Source: Escallonia rubra (Eukaryota; Streptophyta; Magnoliopsida; Escalloniales; Escalloniaceae). Taken from it: DNA of 64,000 nucleotides. The stretch is taken from the NCBI GenBank assembly GCA_033065855.1, contig JAVXUO010001430.1, positions 1 through 64,000 of the forward strand, in the 5' to 3' direction. Positions 10,404-23,600 of this stretch are shown here, in pieces; positions within the stretch are counted from its first letter, which is position 1, and every line of letters begins with the position of its first letter. The notes under the pieces are model-generated. The model was given only the letters and a program-made list of their open reading frames with translations. It had not been told where the DNA came from and made no database searches. The translations under genes and the position numbers were made by a program.

Positions 10404-13169
10404 ATGATTATAAGATCGACGACTGCCGGCGGCATTGTCAAACCCAAAGCAGGTCAGTCCAAGTCTGCTCTTCCTCTTCTCTATTTCAACTCTCATTCCA
10501 CTTCCTCCGTTGCCCAATCTCAAGCCCCGCCTGCGATCGACACCCCCGACCCTCTCCATCTCTCCACCCATCAACTCCTCTCCCTCCTTTCCCAACCCAA
10601 CTGGCCCAAAGACCCCTCCTTCAGAAAACTAGTCCCCTTCATTTCCCCTTTCCATCTCACCTCTCTCTTCGCACAACACCCCAATCTCAACCCACAAACC
10701 GCCGTCACCCTCTTCAGCTCTCTCTCTCAAAGAGCCTCCTTCAGTCCCGACGTCCACTGCTATTCCTCCCTGTTGACCATTCTAATCCGTAGCCGCTTTT
10801 TAGGTGTCGCCGAAAAGATCCGTATTTCAATGCTCAAATCGTGTCAATCACCCCAGGACGCTCAGTTCGTCTTAACATTCTTGAGAAACATGAATACTTG
10901 CGACGGTGAATTCAGCTTTAAGCTCACTCTTAGATGTTACAATACGCTTTTAATGTCTTTATCGAGGTTTCTTATGATTGATGACATGAAATGCGTTTAT
11001 CTAGAGATGTTGGATGATAAGCTTCCGCCCAATATTTACACCTTTAACACAATGGTCAATGTCTACTGTAAATTGGGTAATGTGGGGGAGGCGTACTTGT
11101 ATGTTAGTAAGATTGCTCAGGCGGGGTTGAATCCCGACACTCATACGTATACGTCTTTGATACTAGGACACTGTAGAAGCAAGAATGTAGATAGTGCTTC
11201 CATGGTGTTTGCACTTATGCCTCAAAAGGGTTGTCCAAGAAATGAGGTTTCCTACACTAATCTTATTCACGGGTTTTGTGAAGCTGGACGAATTGACGAG
11301 GCTCTCGAGATGTTCTCTCAAATGGGGAACGACAATTGTCGCCCTACTGTTCGAACTTATACGGTTCTCATATATGCATTGTGTGGATCAGCTAGGATTT
11401 CCGAGGCACTGAACTTGTTTAAAGATATGATGGAGAAAGGCTGTCAGCCAAATGCTCACACTTACACTGTTCTAATCGATGGCATGTGCAGAGATAACAA
11501 GCTTGATGAAGCCAGGAGTTTGTTAAATGTAATGTTGGCAAAAGGGTTAGTCAGAAGTGTGGTGACCTTTAATGCTTTGATTAACGGGTATTGCAAGGAG
11601 GGAATCATAGATGCTGCATTTGAAATATTTGCCATGATGGAACTGAAAAATATTAGTCCAAACGTTCGCACATACAATGAGCTGATCTGCGGATTTTGCA
11701 AGGCCAAAAAGGTACATAGGGCAATGGCACTGCTTGGTATTATGCTTGAGCGAAAGCTTTCACCGAGTGTAATCACTTATAACTTGTTGATCGACGGACA
11801 GTGCAAGGAGGGCCATATAGAGAGTGCCTTTAGGTTAATCGATTTGATGACCGAGAATGGTTTGCTTCCTGACCAGTGGAGTTATAGTGCTCTTATAGAT
11901 ACACTTTGCAAGAAAAGGAGGGTCGAGGAAGCTGGTCGTCTATTTAATTCTCTTAACAAGAAGGGCCTTAAAGCAAATGAGGTCATATATACTTCTCTGA
12001 TAGATGGGCATTGCAAAGCAGACAAAGTCGATATTGCCCTGAGCTTGTTCGAGAGAATGCTTGCAGAAGACTGTATTCCAAACTCATGCACTTACAATGT
12101 GCTGATAGGTGGGTTGTGCAGAGAAAGTAAGGTGCATGAAGCATCCCTATTACTGGATGGTATGGTAGGTAGAGGTTTGAAACCGACAGTCGTTACTTAC
12201 TCGATTCTCATAGAGCAACTGCTAAAAGAATATGCATTTGACCTCGCTCATACGACTTTTGACCAAATGGTTTCTTTGGGATATAAGCCTGATGTTTGTA
12301 CGTACACTTCATTTCTTCTCGCATATTGCAACCAGGGGAAGTTGAAAGAAGCAGAGGAGGTGATGGCCAAGATGGATAAAGAAGGTGTTGTTCCAGATTC
12401 GGCAGCTTATACGGTACTAATTGATGGGTGTGGACGTTCAGGATTAATAAATCGTGCTTTTGATTTTTTCAAGTGTATGGTGGACGCTGGGTGCAAACCC
12501 TCCCATTATACCTATTCAGTTTTGGTCAAACATCTTTTGAATGAAAAGCAGATGGAAAAAAGTAGCAATCATACAGGACTTGATCAAAATGTAAATGTCA
12601 CCTCAATTAATATTGCTGACGTGTGGAAAAGACTGGAATTTGATACTATTATGGAGCTCTTTGGGAAAATGATTGAATGCGGATGTGAACCTAATCTAAA
12701 CACTTACAGTGTAATCACGATAGGACTTTGCAGAGAAGGGCGCTTTGAAGAAGCCTGGAGGTTGGTTGATAATATGGAAACAAGAGGACTGTCTCCCAAT
12801 GAAGACATGTACAATTCTTTATTAAATTGTTGCTGCAAGTTGAGATTGTATGGGGAAGCCGTAAAGCTGCTTGAAACCATGCTAAAATGTGGTCTTTTAC
12901 CACATCTCGAATCCTATAAGTTGCTTATCATTGGGTTATATGACGAGCGAAGTGATGAAAAGGCTAGAGCAGTTTTCTGTAGTCTGTTTGATTGTGGTTA
13001 CAATTATGATGAAGTAGCTTGGATAATACTTATTGGCGGTTTACTAAAGAGAGGCCTTGTTGACATATGCTCTGAATTGGTAGACATCATGATGCAAAAG
13101 GGTTGCCAGTTCAATCCCCAAACATACTCAATGATCGAGGGACTACTTGCTAGAAAAGATGGGACATAA
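10404..13169 (+). CDS. P-type pentatricopeptide repeat protein, At5g65560-like
   Basis: A single uninterrupted frame encodes 921 aa, as is usual for plant PPR genes. After a Ser/Arg-containing N-terminus that could be an organelle targeting peptide (residues 1-40), most of the protein is tandem 35-residue P-type PPR motifs (e.g. 'TYTVLIDGMCRDNKLDEA', 'TYNVLIGGLCRESKVHEA'). A non-PPR linker (about residues 710-750, near 12541-12640) breaks the array before the last repeats. The protein lacks E, DYW and SMR C-terminal domains. Length and the linker resemble Arabidopsis At5g65560, annotated as mitochondrial. P-type PPR proteins bind organellar RNA for processing, stability or translation; the target here cannot be told. 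The first ATG of the frame is used. Confidence 0.93.
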   Translation: MIIRSTTAGGIVKPKAGQSKSALPLLYFNSHSTSSVAQSQAPPAIDTPDPLHLSTHQLLSLLSQPNWPKDPSFRKLVPFISPFHLTSLFAQHPNLNPQTAVTLFSSLSQRASFSPDVHCYSSLLTILIRSRFLGVAEKIRISMLKSCQSPQDAQFVLTFLRNMNTCDGEFSFKLTLRCYNTLLMSLSRFLMIDDMKCVYLEMLDDKLPPNIYTFNTMVNVYCKLGNVGEAYLYVSKIAQAGLNPDTHTYTSLILGHCRSKNVDSASMVFALMPQKGCPRNEVSYTNLIHGFCEAGRIDEALEMFSQMGNDNCRPTVRTYTVLIYALCGSARISEALNLFKDMMEKGCQPNAHTYTVLIDGMCRDNKLDEARSLLNVMLAKGLVRSVVTFNALINGYCKEGIIDAAFEIFAMMELKNISPNVRTYNELICGFCKAKKVHRAMALLGIMLERKLSPSVITYNLLIDGQCKEGHIESAFRLIDLMTENGLLPDQWSYSALIDTLCKKRRVEEAGRLFNSLNKKGLKANEVIYTSLIDGHCKADKVDIALSLFERMLAEDCIPNSCTYNVLIGGLCRESKVHEASLLLDGMVGRGLKPTVVTYSILIEQLLKEYAFDLAHTTFDQMVSLGYKPDVCTYTSFLLAYCNQGKLKEAEEVMAKMDKEGVVPDSAAYTVLIDGCGRSGLINRAFDFFKCMVDAGCKPSHYTYSVLVKHLLNEKQMEKSSNHTGLDQNVNVTSINIADVWKRLEFDTIMELFGKMIECGCEPNLNTYSVITIGLCREGRFEEAWRLVDNMETRGLSPNEDMYNSLLNCCCKLRLYGEAVKLLETMLKCGLLPHLESYKLLIIGLYDERSDEKARAVFCSLFDCGYNYDEVAWIILIGGLLKRGLVDICSELVDIMMQKGCQFNPQTYSMIEGLLARKDGT

Positions 13170-15779
13170 GACTTGTCTTTAGAACATAATCAGTTGGAAT
13201 ATGTTTGTTTGTTGGGCAATAGTTGTCTCTGGTTGCTCTCACATATGTTGATGGACATGATTCCTGTTGATGCAGAATCATATCTAGCGTTGTACATCCA
13301 GATTCTGGTTGTATAATAACTTGCGACTGCATTCTGATAAAGACTTTGTCTCCTGCCATACTCAACAATTTCAAGTTGTTACGAGGAAATACACGAAATA
13401 TTTCATATGTCGCTGTAACAGTTGCCACAGACAAAGTAAAGAAAACGTATGGACAACAAGAGTAAGGTAATGAGTGACCTTCTTAGGGTCCTACTTTTTG
13501 TACTACCGTATGTTTCAGTCCTCACCCCCAAATTTTTTGATTGATAATTTCCTTGTTAAAAAATAATAGACAGTTCTTATTGAAAGAATTCTTTCTCTAA
13601 CTACCACTGTCCCAATGGATCGTGCATTTCTTAGCTCTCACTTCACATGTCCAGCAGCCTTATTCTGCAAATTGTCATTTTTAGGCAGAACAACTTTCTG
13701 GTCCCTAAATGTTAATTACTTGATTTTAGTCACCTTTGTTCATGCTTGCATCACCTCTTATCTAAGTATCTTCGATTCCATTTTGTTACGTTGTTTAAGT
13801 TAGTCTGTTGCATGTCTACAACATAAAATACAGTTGGTTGAAGTAGGTTAGCAGGTACCAAAACCTTATATTAATATTCACAATGTGCTCGAAATAGACT
13901 CTGAGAGTTGCCCTAGATGGTTTTGGACTCTCATCCTTCTTCCCCAAAAATACCCGGGTCTAAAATGTGGATGTTAAGTTGGATGTGTAAAAGCTGAAAT
14001 GAATACATTGTTACTGCATATCTGATGTATTGAGGCAGGGAGGGAGGAGAGAGTGAGCTCGAGAGGTGCTATTATAGAGAATTGGCGAAAGAGTTTTTAC
14101 TGTCGCGCATGTTTACACCAGGTCTGAATTACAATACTACCTCCACCACTACCCTGTTAATCATGTATCCCTAACACTTACCATGGTAGAGGTTGCATAA
14201 GAGGTATTAAAATGAGTGAAAATATCCTTAGATGGTCTGACATAAGCAGTAGAGACCAGAAAATGTGCCACTAAGAGAAAGTGCCAAGATTACAGTTTTT
14301 GTTGAAGCTAGGGAAAAACCTCTTCTAGGCAAGAGCCACGACTAGGAAATAAAAGGATTCAGTCATTAGAGGACTGATGAGAAGAAGCAGCGGCATTATT
14401 ATATGGCAAGAAACTTTTGCCTTGCTCAGTTGTTTGAGTAGGAAATATATTGCTCTTCACTTGGTATCTTGTTCGCAGTTATCTCATTCCTAAATAGGGT
14501 TCCATTGCTAATCTCTCTACTCTAGTCATGGTGAGGGCTGGGAATGCTGAATATGTGAAAACTGTGAAAATTACGCACAAACACACACATGCTCTAACGA
14601 ACACAACAAACAAAGACCATAGCTCTAAATTCACTTTGTCATAGATGATTATCAAATAACCTGTTGGTTGCATGCTGGTGCCAAGTTTGGTTGAATGTAT
14701 TGGCCAATAGCAAATAGTTTATGGGCTGCATGTGTATATTTCCCGTCTTCAGGCATTCTTTTTGTGTGTCTTCGCGTGAGCATGAGGTGCCTTAGTACAA
14801 TTAATTACTTGAAAAAGCTTGGTATTTACTTGTGTTGCTTTATAACATTATCATTTATAATTGATAGGGTACTGGAATGAGGAGACCGATAGCCTTATAT
14901 CTCGTGCGAGAAAAGGTCATAGATGAAATTATCTTGTCAAATATGAAAGTCACCTTACTTGGAATGCCAAGAACCTGCAAAGTTGCTATACTTGAGCTAA
15001 AAGCAGAACATGCAAGGTCAGGAATCTTACCCTTGCTATTCTTGATTAAACACGTGCTCTAATTTTGGCCAATCTTTTCCTATTATGTAATTTGCCAACT
15101 GGTTTCAGGTGGTTTTATTGGAATGTGTTTTTCTATCTCTCTATCTATGTTTAGTTTAAACTGCTTGGTACCCTTTTGCGAGTGATCGAGGTCAAATTCT
15201 TATGGTAGTATACTTCCCATTTGCTATAGCCAGCCCTTTAGATCAAACATTATGGATTACAAGCTCATTTATTTTTAGTTTTTCTATCTACAATAGAAAT
15301 GACTGTTTATGAATATACTAGACACAGGAGAACTTTGATGGTCTTCTCAGTGCATATAATATGATGATTAATCATCTCTTCTATGATGCCTTTGCATGCC
15401 GTTTGTTTGACATCACTTAATAGCTCATGCCGACCAATTTCTATCTGTTTGCTTGTTTCCAAACATGTTCAGCTTCCATTAGCGACACTTCCATTTGTAG
15501 AATGTCTTAAGATTCAGCCTTTTGTCCTCAATATGACCTGACTCCCAGGTCTGCTGTGTAGCATTGTGCTCTAGTTTTTGTGTTGCAAATTTTATCCTCC
15601 CATTATCATCCAGGGTTATTTTTATTCCAAATCTTTTATTAGTATTTTATCTTTTCTTGTGGGGATAACTGAAACAGCAAGCCTTCTTGTTCAATTTAAA
15701 GTTCCCATTCGAGGATGAATGGTCTTCTACCTAAAATTCTAATGTTCGACTAAAAGTTCGAATGGCTGACTTTCTTCTA

Positions 15780-15960
15780 CGGCTCAAATATCATTTGCTT
15801 GGAAGGCCGTTTGGAGGACGGTGCCTCCTCTTTATATGGAGTACTTTCTTTGGGAGGCGGCTTTGCAAGGTGATTAGGCGAATAAGTGCTTTATTAGCGT
15901 GCCTGTCTAGTTTAGACTTTAACCCTATAAGGTCCTGTCAATTGGTACCTGAGTAACAGA
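15780..15960 (+). pseudogene. Possible LINE zf-RVT fragment
   Basis: One frame reads 'FAWKAVWRTVPPLYMEYFLW' near 15805-15865. This resembles the zf-RVT block that follows reverse transcriptase in plant LINEs (pattern W-K-x-W-x3-VPP-x5-F-W). The frame stops soon after, and no flanking RT was seen. Confidence 0.35.
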
Positions 15961-18900
15961 ATTATCCATTAGCAATTGAACAAAAGTTTCAATGATTGCT
16001 TAGCTCGCAGCAACAATTATTTGCTGAATCTTTAGGCAAATCCTTTATAAGCTAAGGCAAGATTGCTACGCTAAATCACTCAATGGCTGTGGTTATATTG
16101 CATCTTCATGTTAGAGTGAGACCATACGGGCCATAGCTTGTGGTACTTGCTGTAGTTTGCTGCCTCAAGGCTTGTGGTTGCAGGTCAAGCATTCTTTCCA
16201 GTTTATTTTCAGAAGGCTCTCTAACTATTGACTTTATCTAATGTCCATTAAGTAGGGTCTGATGATAGGGATCCAGTTCTTGGGCAGGTTGACGTGCTGC
16301 CTATTGTATTATACCTCACATTGTTAAAATAGCTCTGGGAATCACCTCCCGGATCATGGTTAGACATTATTATAATATTTGTGGGAGGTCAAGTATGATT
16401 CATCAGCAGTTCATGTCCACTCACTCAGATCGAATCATAGATGACCCTAAACCCTAAACCATCTATTACCATTATGCTTTCTTTCCGCCACCAGCCCACC
16501 AAACCCTTCAAGGGATCGAAAACCTAGCCTTCATCTCCTTCATTCTTCTATCTCTTTATAGATTTGAAGCCTATAGCAGAACCCCATAACTTGGGGTTTA
16601 TACATTTCTGGTTCAGGAGTTATCTACAAGGCTTTTTTGAGTGTAAATGGTTTGTTACCACTTTGGTTTTTTTTTGGTGTCTTGGGCTATTTCCATTTCC
16701 TTGAGATGCTAATCCACATCCCCATAGTAAACCTATGTTGAATGGACCAACCTACCTCTTTCCCTTTTAAAATTTAAAAAGAGACGAAAAATCTTCTCTC
16801 AGCCAGACAATCCTCACCGTCACCATCACAAGATGGGTGACACCGTTTTTTTTGTGTCTTTCCACCACTTGCAACTGAGGAAGACTCCACAAACCAAGAA
16901 GGATTGGACCCTGTAACAGCCAAACCAGAAGCAATATAGGTCATACTTGAGCTAGTAGCAGTCTTACCTGTATCCCTAAGAACCGCCTACTTAGCTGCAA
17001 TCAAATTTGGTCAAGCCCACATAGATTTCCCCAAGAACCACCGCTAAGTGGATCTGATTCTGCACTTGGCAGGTAATGTGCGGCCGTGCAGGTAAAGTGG
17101 ATTAGTGTTCAGTTCAGTGTTTGGAATTAATTTGGGTAGCCCCCAAACAGATACGGTCGGGTATTTACCTATATGCCCCTGGACCTTTTTTCCAATAGAT
17201 CACCCCAATGTCTGGGCGACGTTAGGGTCTGTGCAAATCACAGTCCCTTAGGCTGTGGCATGCCTGGCTCGTTTTGTGGTCCAACGCCCATGCCCCATGC
17301 GCAAATGTGCCCTGTTCTGAGTAGATCAAATTATCAATAGCTATGGAGTATCTGTACTTTACATCAATGGTGGTCAGAGGCTGAGGGGTGTGTAGTCATC
17401 AGTGGAAATCGGACAAGAAAGAAAAAGGAGAATTAGAGAGAGGCAAAATAAACAGAGGGATGTTGTCAGGTACAAGATCAATCCTTCTTGGGTTTTGCTG
17501 AGTCAGATTTGATTGTACGTGGTGGCAATTGGTGACCGTGACTATTGACGTGACTGAAACAGAGTTTTCTTAATTAAAGAAGGAAAGGGTAGTTTGGGAC
17601 ATATGCAATCAATTAAATAATGAGTGGATATATTATCATGTTAGGGGGTGGAAATAGTCCCTCGGTTCATATTTGCATCTGTGTTCTTTTATTGCCTGTT
17701 ACTAGTTTTCATCATGCCCTTCCACAAGGTACCTATCTGAACAGTTCGATCTTTTTGATGCCCTTTCTTGTAGTATTTTGGTTTGGGAAGGTACGAACTT
17801 TAGTGGCATGACAACTAAAGATTACTTCTGAAGCAGCGAAGCCTGATAACATTCCCGTTCTGTTTGATAGAATTTGGACAGTAGATGAAAATATGCAAGT
17901 TGAAAATTTCTTTTTGGACTAGTAAGTAGTATGATGGAGGCTCTTGGTGCTTTTCAAGAACGTGGAGATTGTATGAAGTTAAACAGTATATATATAGGAG
18001 AAAAGTCGGAGCCAGTTAAGATGATGGTTTCCTCTTGTTTCAACTATAATTCCATTTTTTTTATTGAGCAGGAGAATTTTATATCAAACAGGTCGTTTGT
18101 TTTCTTGGTTACAGGAGTAGTCAGGCTACTATCCAAAAAAACCAAAAGAAAGTTTAGTTGTTACAACCAGATCAAAAGTAGCACACCAGAGTTAAGGGAA
18201 CAAAACAGGGTTTTAATTTTCATTTATTTTTCTTTCTATGTACATTTCTGGTTGGCGTTTCTTTTGATAGAATGTTGCTTCACAGCTAATGGAGTCAATA
18301 AGTAGTATATCTTATATTATCGTGGCATTTTGTAAGGGGCTCATATCGTGATGTATAAGTTAATAATGTTTCGTATGGTTTATGAACCCGACTTGGAGGC
18401 AACTCTCCATGGAATTAGCTCAGTTGGAGCACCAGCTCTTACTTCGTATTCATCAGAACTAGTGTCAAAATATGATTCTGATAAAGAGATTGTGGAAGAG
18501 TAGTGAATAACTCGCAAACAATGTTGCAAGTGATGCATCTACGCCAAAGCAGATTGGGATGATGCGCCTATTTTTCTTTTTCTGTTTCAATTTTGCTGTG
18601 GTGGTGCATTTGTTTTTCTTTTTTCTGGGTCAATGTTGCAAGATTATTGCACTGCTGCATCACCCTGTATGTACATGTTTACCCATTGCTGCGCAACAAT
18701 GGCTGAGATTCCATATCAAGTCACCAGCTTCTTTAAAAACTTACATTTGGAAAGTATGTGTACAACAATGTTACCATGCTTAACATGATTTTACCCACTT
18801 GTGAACATGAAATCATTCTCCTATTTCAGTTTGCACTGTATTATTGGTTTCCTACAGTAAACTGATTATCAAGCCAAGCGACGACCAAGGTGACATTAAG

Positions 18901-19569
18901 GGTGGTTCAGGCATTCGGCTACCAGCAAATCTCTGGAAAAGGCCGAATATACTTGCTCCTCAGCAGCCATTTGCTCGGAAAGCCGGAAATCATATAATTT
19001 TCAGTATTCTTAAGTTCTAGCTGAAAGCGCAGGGAAAAAAACTGATCATCGAGAAAATGCTCAAGTCACTCTTGGTCACCATTGACCCTATGAACAAATT
19101 TTTTTTTTCCGGTTTACAGCTCGTTTAGACCCACATACATGGATGACATTTCTGTTCTATAGGCATCAAAACGGTAACTAAAATACAAAGAAAAGGCATA
19201 AAAAAGGATAACAAACATGATATAAAGTCCAACAAAATATAAATTCCAACTAACACTAATTTTTTTTTTTTTTGGGGGGGATCAAATCAATGGCCATAGA
19301 ATAGCACCAATAAAACACATCCATGCAGCCTGAACCTGTCCTACCATGTATGGCCACGCATAGCTACTGACCGCAGCGATTGAGCGCCCACCACCAACAT
19401 TCCACCTTATCCCACTACAGAATTGTTGTTTTGGGGGGGGGGGAGGACAAAGTCGAGTACATCCTAGCTTAGCCCTTATTGTTGTTTTGTTGCCCGACTT
19501 TTTGGTGGCCACGTCTTGGGAGGAAATCGCCGGTGAATTTTTGTGAACCATGCAAGGTTACATACCTCT

Positions 19570-19931
19570 TGTATTTGAATTGTGATCTCCTTGTTTGTCG
19601 AGTTCATCTTTGATTTTCGTCCGGCTCCAGTTGACTTCCTCATTGTAATAATTGTGTTGTTTAGATTTATAGTGTTTCATTTTTTGTTTAGTACTTGTTT
19701 CTTAAAACCTTTAGGCCTCCGCTTATTACTTAAAGTTAATCTAAAGTGTAGGATATGCTTTATTTTAGTTTAATTGTAATTGATTTCGGATTTATAGGTT
19801 TGCTGTTAGTTTATGACCTTTGTGGTCGTGTATACACAGAGTCACGGAAATGTCGTGACCTTTACTCGCCGTTGGACAAATCTGTAACCCTTTTAATTAT
19901 CAATGTTATTCTCTTATTAACAAAAAAAAAA
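19570..19931 (+). repeat. LINE-like 3' tail with poly(A)
   Basis: T-rich non-coding sequence ends 'tattctcttattaac' followed by an 11-base A run (19921-19931), as expected for a 5'-truncated non-LTR element inserted in plus orientation. No coding part is present. Confidence 0.35.
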
Positions 19932-20684
19932 ACACTACCATCACGCAGGTGCACCTCCACGAATCAACCGCCACCCCATGCCTCCAAACCAATGCGAGAC
20001 TGCCATGCACCTGCCCAGCAGCCCCAACACCCGAAGCCCCGGAAAACCTTCTACCACCCCAACAACACCCACCACCACCAAATCCAGTACGACTAACCAT
20101 TCTCTAAAACAGCGGTTGTGGGGAGAAGAAGGGGAGGGGGGGCCAACCCTAAAGGAACCCCTTCCGACGCTCACCCACCTTCTTTAACCTGCGCCACCAC
20201 ACCCACTAATCCAAACGGAGATCCGACGATAGCTACCTCACAGACCAACATAATCCTACCAGGTTGGCTTTTTTGGGTACTATTCTACAGTGCTGGTTTG
20301 CATTTGCTCTCCATAGAAACAAAACCGGCTTTGCACAGCAGGTTTTCCACTGTCACTTTCTAACCTCCCTTCAATTAGTCATCCCACGCTTGGTTGTGGC
20401 AGAATAGGTTCCTTGGCTCTGACAATTCACCTACAGGATTTGGTGGCCATTAAGTCATGCTACAAGCCGAAACTATTTACTGCCTCTTTCTGAGATGTAC
20501 TACAAGAATGCACAGACGCACTCGATGGCTAATTACCAAGTACAGTAAATAATTGCTTGAAAGGAGCATGCTATGGGGAGCGTTAATCAGACAAGAAACT
20601 GTCGAATAAGTTCATTTTGTTGCAGTACAGAGATTGTGCGGTGCAGGTAGGCGGGCAAATCACCATGCCGCTGGTTCTTAGTTC

Positions 20685-23600
20685 TTACCGTCTAAAAGCA
20701 TTGCCTTCGCCCACTTGCGACCCGCCCTGTGAATAATGTGTTCGGCGTCGAACACTCTCTTCTATCGTGGAACTCCCCCCCTTTCCCGCACCATAAACAT
20801 TTTTTTTAGCAGCATCCAAGAAATTCTTTCCCTTGGACATGCTTGCATGGATGGCTTCCCGGGCATCCTCCTCCTCGGCTTTCCTTATCCGTTTCCATCT
20901 TTGTTCTTCGTGCAACTCGGCATCCATTTGCATCTCTCTCAGCCTCGCATCTCTCTCTTCTTCAGAAAGTTGAATAGCATTATTCCGCCGCTTATGGCGT
21001 GATTCATGCAATGAAGCCATGCCGGGAGTGTTGCGATGGTTAGTTGAATAGAATTTCTCGTCTTCCTTCTCTTTCGTTGAAGATTCAAATTCCCTCCGGC
21101 CTTTGCGAGAGTATTCTTTAGGATTAGATGTGAATTCTTTTTCAGTTGATCGTTCTGGAACGGCACTAGGTGTCGTATCTTTGTAATTCAAGTCCCTCTC
21201 AGAAATGATCTTCCTTCGAGCATCCTTCTCCGCTTTGTGTAATTGCTCGCCATAGCTTTTCTTGGTGTGTTTTTCTCCATCACCTCTAGTAGGAATACTT
21301 GCCGGGTCAAAGTGGTGCCTAGATGATGAATGCTTCTGATGCTTTGACTTCTGGTGGTGACGCTTCTTTGAGCGTTCTTCTCCATCGAGAAACTTCTCCT
21401 TCTGTTTCTTTGCTTCAACCTGCAATAGACAATTGATTTGCAGAACACAATTCAAATTAACTTCGAAAAGCATATATAAACTCTAAAACCGGTATAGAAA
21501 CTAACCAAACAGCCATAATTTCTAACAAGGTAAACTTACAGATTTGCGAATCATAGCCATCTGGACTGGGTTGTTCTTTACATGAGCAAGGGCTTCTTGT
21601 TCCCGCTGTCTAATCAAAAGTAAAGGATCAGAGTGCAGTTTCCTCCATGCATCATTTGCAGATTGAGGTTTCTCCTCAAATAAAGCCCCTGGCACTGATG
21701 GCTGCTGCTGCTGCTCAGACAGATCAATTCATGAATCAGGTGTTGGTCCATTCTGTTAATTAAATAACCTATAACTCGGACCCGGAAAAAAGTAAGCATA
21801 CAAATGTTGCAATGGCAAAAGTCATCCCGCAAAGTAGGCCCGTAACCTAAGAATAGGAGGTAGTATACCAGGCTCTGAAGCACGGACACCTCTCCTAGGT
21901 GGAGGTATGGTGTCCTAAACGGACGGACACCCCGACACCCTCCGGACACCGCCCGACACGTGTCGGACACGGCTCATCAATGTCCGAATTATTTTATTTT
22001 ATTTTTTAATTTCCGACACCGTGTTGAACACTTCATCGACGAGTGTCGGACACGGCGTGGAGCAGTGTCGGACCGTTTTGGGGCCAATTTCAGATGTTTT
22101 GAACTATTACCTTCTTCTTCTCTCTCACCTCACGGCCGTCTTCTTCTCTCTCACCTCACGGCTGCTGTTTGCCGACCACATCAAGGCTGTGTCGCTGGTG
22201 TTGCCGGAGCTGTCGCCAGTGTTGCCGGAGCTCAGTCGACGAAGATCCGAAGCCGAAGCCAACAGATCTGACGACTACAGTCGCCGAAAGAAGAGAAGCC
22301 AGCTGCTGCCGCTGTCGCCGTCTCCGTCGCCAGAGGTCTCGCCGTCGTCGCCCGAAGTCCTCCGTCACCGTCGCTGGCCCACAGGTCTCATCTCGTCTCG
22401 GCTGAGTCGTCTCCTTTCCCTCACTCCCTCTTGTTTCTGTCCTGTTCTTTTTTCTTTGCCTTCCCGTTTCTTTCACTGTTCTTTTTTTGTTTGACTTCTC
22501 GTTTCTTTTCTGTTCTTTTTTCCTTTCCTGTTCTTTTTTTCTTTCCTCTCGTTTCTTTCTTTTTTTTTCTTTTCTCCTTGCATTTCCAATACATTAGACT
22601 AAATAAATATTGACCAAATAAATTATGACTTCTAACTGAATCCCTTGTTTTGTTTTGATAGTTTTTCATTAGTATTTGTTATTTTAGATTGTGAAATATA
22701 TTTGATATTTATTATTATTATATATATATATATATATAAAATAAAAAATATATTAAAAAATAGCGGTGTTCTGCGGTGTCCAAAATCTGATTTTTTGAAA
22801 ATTGCGGTGTCGGTGTCAGTGTCAGTGTCGGACACCGTGTCCGTGTCCGTGCTACCTAGATACCAGGGCATTCTTTCAACATTCAATGCAGGAGATGACA
22901 AGGAGGACCATGTCCACAATGCTTGTCTCTCTTTCTTGATGTGCAACTGACTGGACCACAAGGAAAAAAGGGTCACAAGTATGGAAGAGCATTCAACAAT
23001 GTTTGCCCTATCCAAGGAAGGGGACAAGTGGATAATCTCGAATGGCAAAAGACTTGAGTTCTGGGAAGACCGGTGGTGTGGAAAGGAACCTCTAGCTATC
23101 AGCCAAAAGTGAACACAGACAAAATATCGAAGTGGCACAAATTCATTCAAGACAATTGCTGGAATGTTGGAGCCCTTGAGCAAAATATATCACAAACTAA
23201 GATCTTTGAAATCCAAAGAATATGTATGGCTCCTGAGCACTCCAAAAAAGACCAACCAACTCAGGGATAAAACTCTGATGGAAAATGCACTATGGCTGGT
23301 GCTTCTGAATTGGTTGCCAATGTCCATACTGAGTGAAGTAAGAAAAATGACAGTTGGAGCCGGATATGGAAACTAGATGTTCCACAAAAGATCATGCTGC
23401 TAATCTGGCTAATCCTTCAGGACAGATTGTTATCCAGCATAAGGATGGCTAGAACTTTAGAATCATAGCACTTGTCGAAGATGCAAGGGCAACTTGAAAC
23501 AACCAACCCATTCTAACAGAATGACCTAAAGCTATCATGATGTGGAAGAAAATGATGCCTGAAGGTCAATGGAACCATGACATTAAACAGAACATTAAGC

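Larger units (their letters stand above)
13170..20684. other. Gene-poor spacer between PPR and CWC25 genes
   Basis: Sequence between the convergent PPR (+) and CWC25 (-) genes. The first several hundred bases may be PPR 3' UTR. I found no set of open frames joined by splice sites. Short frames at 14877-15062, 17931-18305 and 18367-18503 have no recognised product. Likely transposon debris is listed separately (15780-15960, 19570-19931). Two CCCTAAA units occur near 16443-16460, and homopolymer runs at 19081-19130, 19260-19280 and 19433-19443. Confidence 0.5.

Noticed and set aside
16443..16460. Two CCCTAAA units (telomere-like)
   Set aside because: Two units occur by chance and are common in plant DNA; this is not an interstitial telomere.
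18410..18490. tRNA-like start 'ggaattagctcagttggagc'
   Set aside because: It resembles an A box, but no B box (GTTCGANTC) follows and the arms do not fold into a tRNA.
18367..18503. 45-codon open frame (MFRMVYEPDLEATL...)
   Set aside because: It looks protein-like in composition, but I recognise no family, it has no convincing splice partners, and it is alone in a gene-poor stretch.
22021..22494. Overlapping open frames inside hAT-like copy 1
   Set aside because: Ser/Arg/Pro-rich frames in GC-rich transposon core; no domain is seen, and similar frames in copy 4 (63377-63780) do not encode the same protein.
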